This document shows positions 38,669 through 47,868 of a DNA stretch of 64,000 bases, piece after piece (within the stretch, counting starts at the first letter, position 1; every line of letters starts with the position of its first letter). The notes beneath the pieces were generated by a model, which was given only the letters and a program-made list of their open reading frames with translations, ran no database searches and had not been told where the DNA came from. The DNA lies in assembly GCA_037200385.1 (NCBI GenBank), contig JBBCGL010000001.1, positions 372,001 to 436,000 of the forward strand. Direction: 5' to 3'. The position numbers and the translations under genes are program-made. The DNA is from Rhizomicrobium sp. (GTDB lineage Bacteria; Pseudomonadota; Alphaproteobacteria; Micropepsales; Micropepsaceae).

Positions 38669-40101
38669 ATCTCCACGCCGACCTGATTGTCCTCCTGCCC
38701 GAGCTGACGCTGGCCGTCGGCGCGATGATCCTGCTGATCGCGGGCGTCACCGCCGGCGATCGCGCCACCGGCTTGGTCTCCTGGGCGGCCATCGCGCTGA
38801 TGGCGGTCGCCGGCTTGCTGGTTTTCCGCCAGGCCGAACCCGCCTCGGCCTTCGGCGGCGCCTTCGTGGTCGACGGCTTCGCCCGCTTCGCCAAGCTCCT
38901 GATCCTTGCCGGCTCGGCCCTCAGCGTCGTGATGGCGCGGGAGTTCTTCCGCTTGGAAGGGACCCAGCGCTTCGAGCTGCCGGTCCTCATGCTCCTGGCG
39001 ACGCTGGGCATGCTGCTGATGGTCTCGGCCTCGAGCTTCATCGCGCTGTACATGGGTCTGGAGTTGCAGAGCCTGGCGCTCTATGTCCTGGCCGCCTTCA
39101 ACCGCGACTCCCTGCGCTCCACCGAGGCGGGCCTGAAATATTTCGTCCTCGGCGCGCTCAGCTCGGGCATGCTGCTCTACGGCATCTCGCTGATCTACGG
39201 CTTCACCGGCACGACGGAGTTCGCCGCCATCGCCCACGCCACGGCCGGCGCCGGCTTCAATCTCGGCCTCGTCTTCGGCCTCGTCTTCCTGATCGCCGGT
39301 CTCGCCTTCAAGGTCGGCGCCGTGCCCTTCCATATGTGGACGCCGGACGTCTACGAGGGCTCGCCCACGCCGGTCACCGCCTTCTTCGTCACCGCCGCCA
39401 AGGTCGCCGCCTTCGCGCTCTTCATCCGTGCCGTGCTCGCGCCCTTCCACGCAGACATGCATCAATGGCAGCAGATCATCGTCGTCGTCTCGGTGCTCTC
39501 CACCGTGCTCGGCGCGGTCGCCGCGATCGGCCAGACCAACATCAAGCGCCTGCTGGCCTACAGCTCGATCGGCCATGTCGGCTATGCGCTGCTCGGGCTG
39601 GCGGCCGGCACCCAGCTCGGCATCCAGGGCATGCTGGTCTATCTCGCCTATTACCTCGCGACCAATCTCGGCATGTTCGCCTGCGTCTCCGCGATGCGGC
39701 GGGGCGGCCAGAGCGTGGAAGACATCCGCGAGCTTGCCGGTCTCTCGCGCACCAATCCCGCCTACGCCTTCGCCTTCGGCGCGCTGGTCTTCAGCCTCGC
39801 GGGCCTGCCGCCGCTGGCGGGCATCTTCGCCAAGATCTACGTCTTCGGCGCCGCGATCGACGCGCATCTCTACGTCCCGGCGATCATCAACATCGTCGCC
39901 AGCGTCGCGGGCGCGTTCTACTACCTGCGCATCATCCAGATCATGTATTTCGACGAGCCCAAGCCGGCCTTCGACCACCACACCGGCGGCGGCACCGCGG
40001 CGATCATGTGGGGCACCAGCGCGATCTCGATGTTCTTCGTCTTCGTGCCGGCGCCGCTCATCGCCATCGCAGGGCAGGCGGCGCGCGCGCTCTTCCCGTG
40101 A
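38665..40101 (+). CDS. nuoN: NADH-quinone oxidoreductase subunit N
   Basis: 478-residue antiporter-like subunit (ND2), last of the complex I genes. [19 protein letters not shown] holds the channel Glu; [25 protein letters not shown] and [20 protein letters not shown] follow. GTG start at 38665 overlaps the nuoM stop. birA starts on its stop codon, so the cofactor genes are translationally tied to complex I. Confidence 0.96.
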   Translation: MNLHADLIVLLPELTLAVGAMILLIAGVTAGDRATGLVSWAAIALMAVAGLLVFRQAEPASAFGGAFVVDGFARFAKLLILAGSALSVVMAREFFRLEGTQRFELPVLMLLATLGMLLMVSASSFIALYMGLELQSLALYVLAAFNRDSLRSTEAGLKYFVLGALSSGMLLYGISLIYGFTGTTEFAAIAHATAGAGFNLGLVFGLVFLIAGLAFKVGAVPFHMWTPDVYEGSPTPVTAFFVTAAKVAAFALFIRAVLAPFHADMHQWQQIIVVVSVLSTVLGAVAAIGQTNIKRLLAYSSIGHVGYALLGLAAGTQLGIQGMLVYLAYYLATNLGMFACVSAMRRGGQSVEDIRELAGLSRTNPAYAFAFGALVFSLAGLPPLAGIFAKIYVFGAAIDAHLYVPAIINIVASVAGAFYYLRIIQIMYFDEPKPAFDHHTGGGTAAIMWGTSAISMFFVFVPAPLIAIAGQAARALFP

Positions 40102-40841
40102 CCGCCTGGCCGCGCGGATACTCGCTTAAGACGTTCGACGTCATCGACTCGACGAACGAAGAGGCCAAGCGCCTTGCGGTCGCCGGTGAGCCCGGGCCCA
40201 TCTGGATCAGCGCGGCGCGCCAGACCGCGGGCAAGGGCCGCCGCGGCCGCTCCTGGGATTCGCCGACCGGCAATCTCGCCGCGACGCTGATGCTGCGGCC
40301 CGGCAAGTCCGCCGGCGAATGCGCCCAGCTTTCCTTTGCGGCAGCCATCGCCGCCTGCGACATGCTTCAGCATTTCGCCCCCGGCACGTCGATGCGCGTG
40401 AAATGGCCCAATGACGTACTCGCCGGCGGGCAGAAGATCTGCGGCATCCTCCTCGAATCCGCATCCCAGGGCGGTGAGGCGCCGGCCTTTCTCGCCATCG
40501 GCATCGGCGCCAATCTCGCGAGCCATCCGGAAGGTCTCGAATACGCCGCGACGTCGCTCAAGGCCCTGGGCGCGACGGTTCCCGCAGCCGACGACGCGCT
40601 GCTTCACCTCGCCGCCAACTTCGCCAGATGGTATGACGCCTGGGCGGCGAACGGTTTCGCCGCGCTGCGCGATGCCTGGCTGGTCCGCGCGGCAGGGCTC
40701 GGCACGCGCATCCGCGCACGGCTCGCGACGGAGGAGACGACAGGCGTGTTCGAAGGCATCGACGACACCGGCGCCCTGATCCTGCGCGAAAGCGCCGGCG
40801 TGACGCGCCGCATCTCGGCGGGAGAGGTGTTTTTCCAGTGA
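40098..40841 (+). CDS. birA: Biotin--[acetyl-CoA-carboxylase] ligase
   Basis: 247-residue biotin protein ligase. It makes biotinoyl-AMP and attaches biotin to carboxylase carrier proteins. The adenylate loop is ARQTAGKGRRGRSWDSPTGNL (GRGRRGR-like) at about 36-56, and the catalytic region is MRVKWPNDVLAGGQKICGILLES. There is no N-terminal HTH, so it is a monofunctional class I ligase that does not repress transcription. GTG start overlaps the nuoN stop (GTGA). nuoN-birA linkage is usual in alphaproteobacteria. Confidence 0.93.
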   Translation: MTAWPRGYSLKTFDVIDSTNEEAKRLAVAGEPGPIWISAARQTAGKGRRGRSWDSPTGNLAATLMLRPGKSAGECAQLSFAAAIAACDMLQHFAPGTSMRVKWPNDVLAGGQKICGILLESASQGGEAPAFLAIGIGANLASHPEGLEYAATSLKALGATVPAADDALLHLAANFARWYDAWAANGFAALRDAWLVRAAGLGTRIRARLATEETTGVFEGIDDTGALILRESAGVTRRISAGEVFFQ

Positions 40842-40865
40842 GGACGGTTGCTTCCCAAACACCGG

Positions 40866-41040
40866 TTGTCATCCCCGGCGCGCTTGCGCGCGGAGCGAGG
40901 GAAGGGGACCCAGCCGCCTCCACCTGTTCGTCTATATACGGCTACACACCGTCGCTTCCCATCTCAGGCATTGAGCTTGGCGGACCCACCTGGGTCCCCT
41001 TCCCTCGGATCGCTGGCGCGATCCTCGCCGGGGATGACAA
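40866..41040. repeat. Palindromic intergenic repeat, family B, long form
   Basis: TTGTCATCCCCGGCG at the left and CGCCGGGGATGACAA at the right, with inner GGGAAGGGGACCCAG and CTGGGTCCCCTTCCC. At 175 bases its loop is longer than in the other copies. It fills the gap between birA and coaX. Confidence 0.85.
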
Positions 41041-41062
41041 CTGTGTGATGGGAGCGCGATAG

Positions 41063-41851
41063 ATGCTCCTCGCCATCGACGCCGGCAACACCAACATCGT
41101 CTTCGCCGTCCATGACGGCACGGAGACCCGCGCCGAATGGCGCTCGGTCACCGAGACCACCAAGACCGCCGACGAATACGCCGTCCTGCTCGGCCAGCTG
41201 CTGCAGCTCCAGGGCCTTTCCTTCGCCGACATCGACAGCGCGATCATCGCCACCGTCGTGCCCGCCGCGCTGTTCGACCTGCGCCGCCTCTGCCGCAAAT
41301 ACCTCAAATGCGAGCCGCTCGTGGTCGGCGATCCCGACGTCGATCTGGGCATCGCGGTGCATGCCGAGGGCGCCGGCGCCGACCGCCTGGTCAACACCGT
41401 CGCGGCGCATGAGCGCTACAAGGGCGCGTTGATCGTCGTCGATTTCGGCACCGCCACGACCTTCGACGTGGTGTCGGAGGCCGGCGACTACGAAGGCGGC
41501 GTGATTGCGCCGGGCGCCAACGTCTCGGCCGAGGCGCTGCACAGCGCCGCCGCCATGCTGCCGCGCGTCGCGGTGACCCGCACCCAGAACGTGATCGGCA
41601 AGGCGACGGTGCCCGCGATGCAGTCCGGTCTCTACTGGGGCTATATCGGCCTGATCGAAGGACTGGTCGCGCGCATCAAGGAGGAGTATGGCAAGCCGAT
41701 GACCGTGATCGGCACCGGCGGCCTCGCCAACCTGTTCTACAAGCAGACCAGCATCATCGACCATCTCGATCCGGATCTCACCATCCGCGGCCTCGTCCAG
41801 ATCCACGCCCGCAATGCCGAGCGCGCCAAGGCGAAGCCGGCGACGGAATGA
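41063..41851 (+). CDS. coaX: Type III pantothenate kinase
   Basis: 262-residue ASKHA-fold kinase for the first step of coenzyme A synthesis. The phosphate loop [14 protein letters not shown] is at 6-19, the second phosphate site is [12 protein letters not shown] near 131, and [11 protein letters not shown] and GTGGLANLF follow. Potassium-dependent type III enzymes are expected to resist feedback by CoA. Its stop overlaps the RNase J start (ATGA). Confidence 0.95.
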   Translation: MLLAIDAGNTNIVFAVHDGTETRAEWRSVTETTKTADEYAVLLGQLLQLQGLSFADIDSAIIATVVPAALFDLRRLCRKYLKCEPLVVGDPDVDLGIAVHAEGAGADRLVNTVAAHERYKGALIVVDFGTATTFDVVSEAGDYEGGVIAPGANVSAEALHSAAAMLPRVAVTRTQNVIGKATVPAMQSGLYWGYIGLIEGLVARIKEEYGKPMTVIGTGGLANLFYKQTSIIDHLDPDLTIRGLVQIHARNAERAKAKPATE

Positions 41852-43509
41852 CGGCACCTTCGCGGCACGACGAACTGGTCTTCCTTCCCCTCGGCGGCTC
41901 CGGCGAGATCGGGATGAATTTCAACGCCTATGGCTACGGCCCGCCCGACGACCGCAAATGGATCGTCGTCGATTGCGGCGTGCTGTTCGGGCGCGAGACC
42001 ACGACGCCCGGCGTCGACCTCATCATGCCCGACATCCGTTATCTTGCGGAACGCCGCGCGGACGTGCTGGGCATCATCGCGACCCACGCGCATGAGGATC
42101 ACATCGGCGCCATCCCGCATCTGTGGCCGATGCTCAAATGTCCGGTCTATGCCACGCCGTTCACCGCCATCCTGATCGAGGGCAAGCTCGAAGAGGCCGG
42201 CCTGTCCGGCAAGCTGCATCCCAGGCGCATCCCGCTCTCCGGCGGCATCGACCTTGGGCCGTTCCGCATCGACCTGATGTCGATCACCCATTCGATCCTC
42301 GAGCCCAACGCGCTCGCGATCCGCACGCCCTTGGGCATCATCGTCCACACCGGCGACTGGAAGCTCGATCCCGATCCGCTGCTCGGTGCCGTGACCGACT
42401 CCGCCGCGCTCAAGCGGCTGGGCGACGAGGGCGTCCTCGCCACGGTCTGCGATTCCACCAACGCGCTGGTGCCCGGCGAGTCCGGCTCCGAGGGCAAGGT
42501 GCGCGAGAGCCTCACCGCCCTGATCGGCACCCTCAAGAACCGCGTCGCGGTGACGTCCTTCGCCTCCAATGTCGCGCGCCTCGAGACCATCGCCAAGGCG
42601 GCGCAGCAGAACGGCCGCAAGGTCGCGCTGGTCGGCCGCGCCATGCACAAGATCACCAATGCGGCGCGCGAGGCCGGCTATCTGGGCGGCTTCCCGGGCC
42701 TGATCGACGAGGAGGAGGCCGCCCAGCTTCCCCCGAACCGGGTGCTCTATCTCGTCACCGGCAGCCAGGGCGAGGCGCGCGCCGCGCTGTCCCGCATCGC
42801 CGACAACAACCATCCGAATGTCAGCCTGGGCAAGGGCGACGCGGTGATCTTCTCGTCGCGCGTCATTCCCGGCAACGAGATCGGCATCTTCGAGATGCAG
42901 AACAAGCTCGCCGGCCTCGGCGTCGAGCTGCTCACCTCGGAAGACCATTTCGTCCATGTCTCCGGTCACCCTTGCCGCGACGAGTTGGCCGAGATGTACC
43001 GTTGGACAAGGCCGCAGATCGCGGTGCCCGTGCATGGCGAGCTGCGCCATCAGATGGCGCATGCCAAGCTGGCGCGCTCGCTCCAGGTGCCGCAGGCCAT
43101 CGTGCCGACCAACGGCCAGCTCATCCGTCTCGCCCCCGGCCGCGCCGCCGTGATCGACGAAGTCCCGGCCGGCCGCGTCCACAAGGACGGCAGCGTGCTG
43201 ATCGAGGAGGGTGCCGGCCTTTCGCGCCATCGCCGCGCCCTGGGCTTCGCCGGCGTGATCGCGATCGCCATCGTGCTCGACGGCAAGGGCCGCCCCGCGG
43301 CCGACCCCGCGGTGATCATCGAGGGCATCCCCGAGCCCATCCACGACGCGATCCGCGATGCGCTGGACGAGCCGCTCAAGCGCCACAACCCCAAGCGCGA
43401 CGGCGACGGCTATCTCCTGAAGGAAAGTTTACGCCGCGCCGCCCGCCGCGCCGCAGAAAACGCCTGGGGCAAGAAGCCGGTGACCCGGGTGGAAGTGATC
43501 CAGCTTTGA
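41848..43509 (+). CDS. rnj: Ribonuclease J
   Basis: 553-residue metallo-beta-lactamase/beta-CASP ribonuclease with 5'-3' exo- and possibly endonuclease activity in mRNA decay and rRNA maturation. The catalytic HxHxDH motif is THAHEDHIG with His80, His82, Asp84 and His85. Other landmarks are [24 protein letters not shown], the beta-CASP segment [17 protein letters not shown], and [12 protein letters not shown]. The short C-terminal domain is normal for alphaproteobacteria. Coupled to coaX. Confidence 0.95.
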   Translation: MTAPSRHDELVFLPLGGSGEIGMNFNAYGYGPPDDRKWIVVDCGVLFGRETTTPGVDLIMPDIRYLAERRADVLGIIATHAHEDHIGAIPHLWPMLKCPVYATPFTAILIEGKLEEAGLSGKLHPRRIPLSGGIDLGPFRIDLMSITHSILEPNALAIRTPLGIIVHTGDWKLDPDPLLGAVTDSAALKRLGDEGVLATVCDSTNALVPGESGSEGKVRESLTALIGTLKNRVAVTSFASNVARLETIAKAAQQNGRKVALVGRAMHKITNAAREAGYLGGFPGLIDEEEAAQLPPNRVLYLVTGSQGEARAALSRIADNNHPNVSLGKGDAVIFSSRVIPGNEIGIFEMQNKLAGLGVELLTSEDHFVHVSGHPCRDELAEMYRWTRPQIAVPVHGELRHQMAHAKLARSLQVPQAIVPTNGQLIRLAPGRAAVIDEVPAGRVHKDGSVLIEEGAGLSRHRRALGFAGVIAIAIVLDGKGRPAADPAVIIEGIPEPIHDAIRDALDEPLKRHNPKRDGDGYLLKESLRRAARRAAENAWGKKPVTRVEVIQL

Positions 43510-43538
43510 TTTCACCTCCCCCTTGCGGGGAGGTGAAA
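43510..43538. other. Perfect hairpin after rnj
   Basis: TTTCACCTCCCC (43510-43521) pairs with GGGGAGGTGAAA (43527-43538) around CTTGC. This form of C-rich hairpin is seen repeatedly in alphaproteobacterial intergenic DNA. It has no T run, but could end or protect the rnj message. Confidence 0.6.
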
Positions 43539-43601
43539 GAGCGCTTTGCCCAGCCGTCGCCACGCCTTAAACTCCGCCCCAGCACTATCCGGGAGTCCCA
43601 C

Positions 43602-44006
43602 ATGATCGGCCGCCTCAACCACGTCGCCATTGCGACCAGCGACATCAAGAAGGCTGCCGCCGTCTATCGCGACGTCCTGGGCGGCAAGGTCTCCGGTGAA
43701 GTGGCGCAGCCCGACCATGGCGTGACCACCGTGTTCGTCGATCTCGGCAACACCAAGATCGAGCTTCTGGAGCCGCTGGGAGACAACTCCCCCATCGCGA
43801 ACTTCCTGAAGAAGAACCCGAACGGCGGCATGCATCACGTCTGCTACGAGGTCGAGGACATCTACGCCGCGCGCGACAAGATGAAGGCGGAAGGCGCCAC
43901 CATCACCGGCACGGGCGAGCCGCGGATCGGCGCCCATGGCAAGCCGGTGCTCTTCCTGCATCCCAAGGATTTCGTGGGCACGCTGGTCGAGCTCGAGCAG
44001 GCGTGA
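43602..44006 (+). CDS. mce: Methylmalonyl-CoA epimerase
   Basis: 134-residue VOC-fold epimerase converting (2R)- and (2S)-methylmalonyl-CoA in propionyl-CoA use. RLNHVAIATSDIKKAAAVYRDVLG gives the first metal His. GMHHVCYEVEDIYAARDKM holds the second, and KPVLFLHPKDFVGTLVELEQ the C-terminal Glu ligand. The start at 43602 begins the first beta-strand, with GGGAG 7 bases upstream. Coupled to the DUF1467 gene (GTG overlap). Confidence 0.93.
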   Translation: MIGRLNHVAIATSDIKKAAAVYRDVLGGKVSGEVAQPDHGVTTVFVDLGNTKIELLEPLGDNSPIANFLKKNPNGGMHHVCYEVEDIYAARDKMKAEGATITGTGEPRIGAHGKPVLFLHPKDFVGTLVELEQA

Positions 44007-44230
44007 TCGCGTTCATCCACAACGTCGTCCTGTTCGGATCCTTCCCGGTCTTCTGGTTCTTGAGCCTGTTCTGCCTCCTGCCCATCGGGCTGGGCGGCGG
44101 CCACGATCCCGAGACCGGCGCGCCGCTGGCCCCGCGCCTGGGCCTCAAGGCGCTGATCGCCACCGGCATCGCGGCGGCGCTGTGGCTGATCTTCTACGCG
44201 CTGATCGCATCCAAGGTCTTCGATCTCTGA
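44003..44230 (+). CDS. DUF1467 family small membrane protein
   Basis: 75-residue protein with two transmembrane helices: FIHNVVLFGSFPVFWFLSLF at the N-terminus and a C-terminal helix GIAAALWLIFYALIASKV. The loop LLPIGLGGGHDPETGAPLAPR is the family's conserved part. GTG start at 44003 overlaps the mce stop. It normally follows mce and precedes proS in alphaproteobacteria; here 3.6 kb of other genes intervene. Function unknown. Confidence 0.85.
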   Translation: MIAFIHNVVLFGSFPVFWFLSLFCLLPIGLGGGHDPETGAPLAPRLGLKALIATGIAAALWLIFYALIASKVFDL

Positions 44231-44257
44231 AGCCTGAGCGATTGGGATCGCCAATAT

Positions 44258-44298
44258 CCGTCATTCCCCGGACAGAACAACAAGCCGGGCGATGACGG
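44258..44298. repeat. Short family B-like palindrome
   Basis: CCGTCATTCCCCGG pairs imperfectly with CCGGGCGATGACGG around a short loop, between the convergent DUF1467 and permease genes. It may be a decayed or minimal form of the larger repeats and could work as a two-way hairpin. Confidence 0.5.
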
Positions 44299-44331
44299 CG
44301 TTGGTGCAATTCAGTCAAATTCCGCCGTCCG

Positions 44332-45621
44332 CTATGTCAGCGCGATCTTTACCGCGAAGGCCGCGGCGATGATCGCCACCGCCGCGTTCACGTCCCGTCG
44401 GCGTCCGGCCACGACCTTGATCGCGACGAAGGCGATGAAGCCGATCCCGATGCCGCCGGCGATCGAATAGGTGAACGGGATCGCCAGCGCCGTGACGAGC
44501 GCCGGCGCCGCCTCCGTCACATCGTCCCAGTCGATGTCCTTGAGCCCCCGCGCCATCAGCGCCGCGACGAATACCAGCGCCGGGGCCGTCGCGAAGGCCG
44601 GCACCACGCCGGCCAGCGGCGACAGGAACAGGCTCGCCAGGAACAGCACGCCGACCACCGCCGCGGTCAGCCCCGTGCGCCCGCCGGCCTGCACGCCCGC
44701 CGCGCTCTCGATATAGGCCGTCACGGGCGACGTCCCGAGCAGCGCCCCGATCATGGTGCCGACCGCGTCGCCCAGCAGCGCCCGCCGCGCATTCTTCAGC
44801 CGTCCGTCGGGCTCCAGCAGCCCCGCCTGCTGCGCCACCGCGGTCAGCGTCCCGGAGGTGTCGAGCATGTCGACCAGCAGGAAGGCGAACACCGCGACCG
44901 CGATCGCGCCGCCCGGCGCGCCGTCGAAGCGGAACTGGGCGAAGGTCGGCGCCAGCGAGGGCGGCAGCGCCAGCACGCCGCCGAAGGGCGTCAGGTGCAG
45001 CAGCACCGCCGCGACCGTCGCCGCGACGATGGCGATCAGCACCGCGCCGATCACATGGCGCGCCGCCAGCGCCAGCATCAGCACGAACGCGCCCGCCGCG
45101 ATCAGCACTTTGGGGTCCGTCAGCATGCCCTGCTGGATCAGCGTCGCCGGACTGTCGACCGTGATCCCGGCATTCTCGAACCCGATCAGCGCGAGGAAGA
45201 ATCCGATCCCCGCTGCGATGGAGAGCTTCAGGCTCTTGGGCAGGGCATTGATCAGATATTCGCGGGCCGGCGTCACCGACACGACCACGAACAGCACGCC
45301 CGAAAGGAACACGCAGCCCAGCGCCAGCCGCCAGTCGCCGCCGAAGGCGGGCACCACGCTGAACGCGAAATAGGCGTTCAGCCCCATCCCGGGCGCCAGC
45401 GCCACCGGCAGGTTGGCGTACAGCCCCATGATCAGCGTCGCCGCCGCCGAGGCCAGGCAGGTCGCCAGGAACACCGCATGCGGGTCCATGCCCGTGGTCC
45501 CCAGGACCCTGGGATTCACGAACATGATGTAGGCCATGGTCAGGAAGGTCGTGACTCCAGCCACGATCTCGCGCCGTACCGTCGTGCCATGCGCCTGAAG
45601 GGCGAAGAACCGGTCGAACAT
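44332..45621 (-). CDS. NCS2 family permease, AzgA-type adenine/guanine/hypoxanthine transporter
   Basis: 429-residue membrane transporter with 12-14 helices. The AzgA branch is indicated by the start MFDRFFALQAHGTTVRREIV, TFLTMAYIMFVNPRVL, ALAPGMGLNAYFAFSVV and LLVDMLDTSGTLTAVAQQAG (residues about 250-270), and by SPVTAYIESAAGVQAGGRTG. It would import purine bases by proton symport. It is a single minus-strand gene inserted in an otherwise plus-strand conserved cluster. The leader upstream (45622-45775) is structured and ends in a terminator, so expression is probably ligand-controlled. Confidence 0.9.
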   Translation of the reverse strand: MFDRFFALQAHGTTVRREIVAGVTTFLTMAYIMFVNPRVLGTTGMDPHAVFLATCLASAAATLIMGLYANLPVALAPGMGLNAYFAFSVVPAFGGDWRLALGCVFLSGVLFVVVSVTPAREYLINALPKSLKLSIAAGIGFFLALIGFENAGITVDSPATLIQQGMLTDPKVLIAAGAFVLMLALAARHVIGAVLIAIVAATVAAVLLHLTPFGGVLALPPSLAPTFAQFRFDGAPGGAIAVAVFAFLLVDMLDTSGTLTAVAQQAGLLEPDGRLKNARRALLGDAVGTMIGALLGTSPVTAYIESAAGVQAGGRTGLTAAVVGVLFLASLFLSPLAGVVPAFATAPALVFVAALMARGLKDIDWDDVTEAAPALVTALAIPFTYSIAGGIGIGFIAFVAIKVVAGRRRDVNAAVAIIAAAFAVKIALT

Positions 45622-45675
45622 GAGGCCACCCCGCGACTCGCAGGCGCCATCCTTGCCGGTTGTCCTGAAAATGGG

Positions 45676-45697
45676 AAAGGCCGGTTTCCCGGCCTTT
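45676..45697 (-). terminator. Intrinsic terminator in permease leader
   Basis: On the minus strand, AAAGGCCGG GAAA CCGGCCTTT: a perfect 9-bp stem with a GAAA tetraloop, ending in T residues, 55 bases before the permease start. No upstream gene on this strand needs it, so a conditional terminator is likely. Confidence 0.7.
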
Positions 45698-45700
45698 CAA

Positions 45701-45770
45701 CCCGCCTGTGAGCGGTTCGTCTCCCCGAACTTGGCCGCTCTTATGGCGCCGCGTCCTATTTATGGGCGAG
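45701..45770 (-). promoter_or_regulatory. Candidate riboswitch aptamer upstream of purine permease
   Basis: About 70 bases that can fold as a closed element. P1 is CTCGCC (45770-45765) with GGCGGG (45706-45701). Inside, GAGCG...CGCTC and nested GTTCG...CGAAC form an arm with a GGGAGA loop. A long unpaired left junction, CATAAATAGGACGCGGCGCC, and a short right junction, ACA, remain. The layout of aptamer, then terminator, then transporter is that of transcription-control riboswitches. The sequence does not match the classical purine aptamer as I know it, so the ligand class is open; a purine or xanthine is the natural guess from the gene. Confidence 0.5.
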
Positions 45771-45946
45771 GTTCATACTGCAATTCCACAAGACTGTCAC
45801 GAAATATCTGACCAGATCGCTGGAAGTTGGCGCAAGAACCTTTCGCACTGCAACATAAATTCCGCAGGGGCTCGCAGGCGCGTTCACGCTGCCGCGCTCC
45901 TTGCCTTGACTCACGCGCTATCCGCCGGGAGCGTGCCGGGCAGGTC

Positions 45947-47599
45947 ATGGGTTGGCGGTTCATGCGTGGGTTTTTCTGGGCGGCGATGGCCGTGTGTCTG
46001 AGCCTCGCGGGCGCACAAGCCGCGGGCGGTACCTGGCGCATCACCAGGGACCATTGGACCCAGGCCGACGAAGACGGTTTCGGCAAATTCGTCGCCGCGC
46101 TGGGCGCCTCCAATTGCAGCTCCTCGCAAAGCTGCCTGCGCGATCCGGCGAACCCCTATCGCGGCACCGATCAGCATTTCGTCGACATCGACGTCGATTG
46201 CGCCAAGCTGCCCTATCTGCTGCGCGGCTACTACGCGTGGAAGAACGGCCTGCCCATGGGCTATGTCGACGGCGTGAGCGGGGAGGGCGGCGACCTGCGC
46301 TACACCAAGTCGGCCAACCGCGCGACCTCGCGCCGCGATCTCGTCGACCATGGCGGCGGCATCGATGCGCCGGAGGCGCTGCGCGGCATGCTGGGCACCG
46401 TGTTCTCCGGCACCTACCGCACCGATGCGAGCGAGCATCGCGGCGTGCTCTCCGATTTCTATTCGCCCGCGCTGCAGCCAGGGTCGATCCATCCCGGCTC
46501 GCTGGTCTACGACATCAACGGCCATGTCGGGATCGTCTGGAAGGTCGATGCCGACGGCCGCATCTACTACATGGACGCCCATCCCGACTACACGATCACC
46601 CGCAGCGTCTATGGCGCGCAGTTCGGCCAGAGCCCGGCGCGGCTGGGCGGCGGCCTCAAGAACTGGCGCCCGTTCACGCTCGTCGGCGCGCACAAGGATG
46701 GCAAGGGCAATTTGCTGGGCGGCCATCTGGCCTATGCCGAGAACGACCAGCTCGCGGACTTCTCGCTGGTCCAGTACAGCGGCACCGAGCCCAATCCGAA
46801 GCTGGACATCAAGAAGGCGCGCTATGTCTACAACGGCGCGGAACTGGGCTTCTACGAATATGTCCGCGTCGCGGTGAGCGGCGGGCGCATGGACTTCAAT
46901 CCCGTCTATGAGCTCAAGGCGACGATGAAGACGCTGTGCAACGACCTGGGCGACCGCGCGCAATATGTCGACCTCGACATCAAGGACGGCATCTCGGTGA
47001 AGCCGCATCCCGAGCGCCTGCCGGACAACATCTACGGCTCCGAGAACCTGGAATGGGAGACTTACTCCACGCCCTCGCGCGACGCCCGCATCAAGGCGGC
47101 GTTCGTGCAGTTCTACAAGGACATGGACGAGATGATCGGTCTGTGGGTCAAGCGCGATCCACGCATCGTCTATGACGGCAATTTCCTCAAGGACGACCTG
47201 CAGCGCGCCTATGCGCAGCAGAGCCAGGCCTGCACCATCACCTATCTGAACTCGGCGCATCGCCCGGTGCCGATGACCTTCGACGACATGATGCGCCGGC
47301 TCTTCACGATCTCCTTCGATCCCTATCACTGCGTCGAGCTGCGCTGGGGCGCCGAGGGGGACGAGCGCGCGAGCTGCACCGACGGCAAGGCCAAGCTGCG
47401 CTGGTACGAGGCCGAGCAGCGCCTGCGCAACCAGCCCGACCGCACCTACGACCTGCAGATGGGTTTCAACATCGACGAGTTGAACCGTCATGTGAAGGGC
47501 AGCGGCATCGACCACCCGCCGCCGGTCGACCTCAAGGCGCTGATCGACACCATGCCCGAACGCATCGGCTTCGGCGGCATGACGCCGGTGGGACGGTAA
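45947..47599 (+). CDS. Secreted protein with NlpC/P60-like Cys-His-His arrangement
   Basis: 550-residue exported protein of unknown function. Signal peptide MRGFFWAAMAVCLSLAGAQA (6-25). Residues 80-215 contain DVDCAKLPYLLRGYYAWKNG (Cys85), then PGSLVYDINGHVGIVWKVDA (His193) and IYYMDAHPD (His212). This order, with Cys on a helix and His at the start of a beta-strand reading HVGIV, is that of NlpC/P60 cysteine peptidases. The last 330 residues show no domain I recognise; two Cys pairs may form disulfides. Start 45947 is preferred (45962 is an alternative). It could act on peptidoglycan, but this is inference. Confidence 0.6.
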   Translation: MGWRFMRGFFWAAMAVCLSLAGAQAAGGTWRITRDHWTQADEDGFGKFVAALGASNCSSSQSCLRDPANPYRGTDQHFVDIDVDCAKLPYLLRGYYAWKNGLPMGYVDGVSGEGGDLRYTKSANRATSRRDLVDHGGGIDAPEALRGMLGTVFSGTYRTDASEHRGVLSDFYSPALQPGSIHPGSLVYDINGHVGIVWKVDADGRIYYMDAHPDYTITRSVYGAQFGQSPARLGGGLKNWRPFTLVGAHKDGKGNLLGGHLAYAENDQLADFSLVQYSGTEPNPKLDIKKARYVYNGAELGFYEYVRVAVSGGRMDFNPVYELKATMKTLCNDLGDRAQYVDLDIKDGISVKPHPERLPDNIYGSENLEWETYSTPSRDARIKAAFVQFYKDMDEMIGLWVKRDPRIVYDGNFLKDDLQRAYAQQSQACTITYLNSAHRPVPMTFDDMMRRLFTISFDPYHCVELRWGAEGDERASCTDGKAKLRWYEAEQRLRNQPDRTYDLQMGFNIDELNRHVKGSGIDHPPPVDLKALIDTMPERIGFGGMTPVGR

Positions 47600-47610
47600 G
47601 TCCACACGGT

Positions 47611-47792
47611 TGTCATCCCCGGCGAGCGCTGCGCGCATGGCGCGCGGCGCGAGGGAAGGGGACCCAGGCGTCAAAGTCCAGGCGGTCTGACAGAACAGGT
47701 GCTGAGCCTTCTCGTCGCGATCTCGCCTGAAAGAACCGCCTGGGTCCCCTTCCCGAACTTCACGCTGCGCGCGAAGTTCGCCGGGGATGACA
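47611..47792. repeat. Palindromic intergenic repeat, family B, long form
   Basis: TGTCATCCCCGGCGA at the left, TCGCCGGGGATGACA at the right, with inner GGGAAGGGGACCCAGGCG and GCCTGGGTCCCCTTCCC-type arms and extra copies of a GCGCGC motif. It lies 77 bases before proS. Confidence 0.85.
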
Positions 47793-47868
47793 GCGGTGTT
47801 TGACATTGCTCAAATCCCCCCGACCCCGTAAACATCAACTGATTCAAAGGTTTTCCGAAGGTCCACCC

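Noticed and set aside
45701-45770. Calling the permease leader a classical purine riboswitch
   Set aside because: The conserved three-way-junction sequences of that class (TATAAT-type J1/2 and GTTTCTACC-type J2/3) are not there. It is left as an unclassified candidate.
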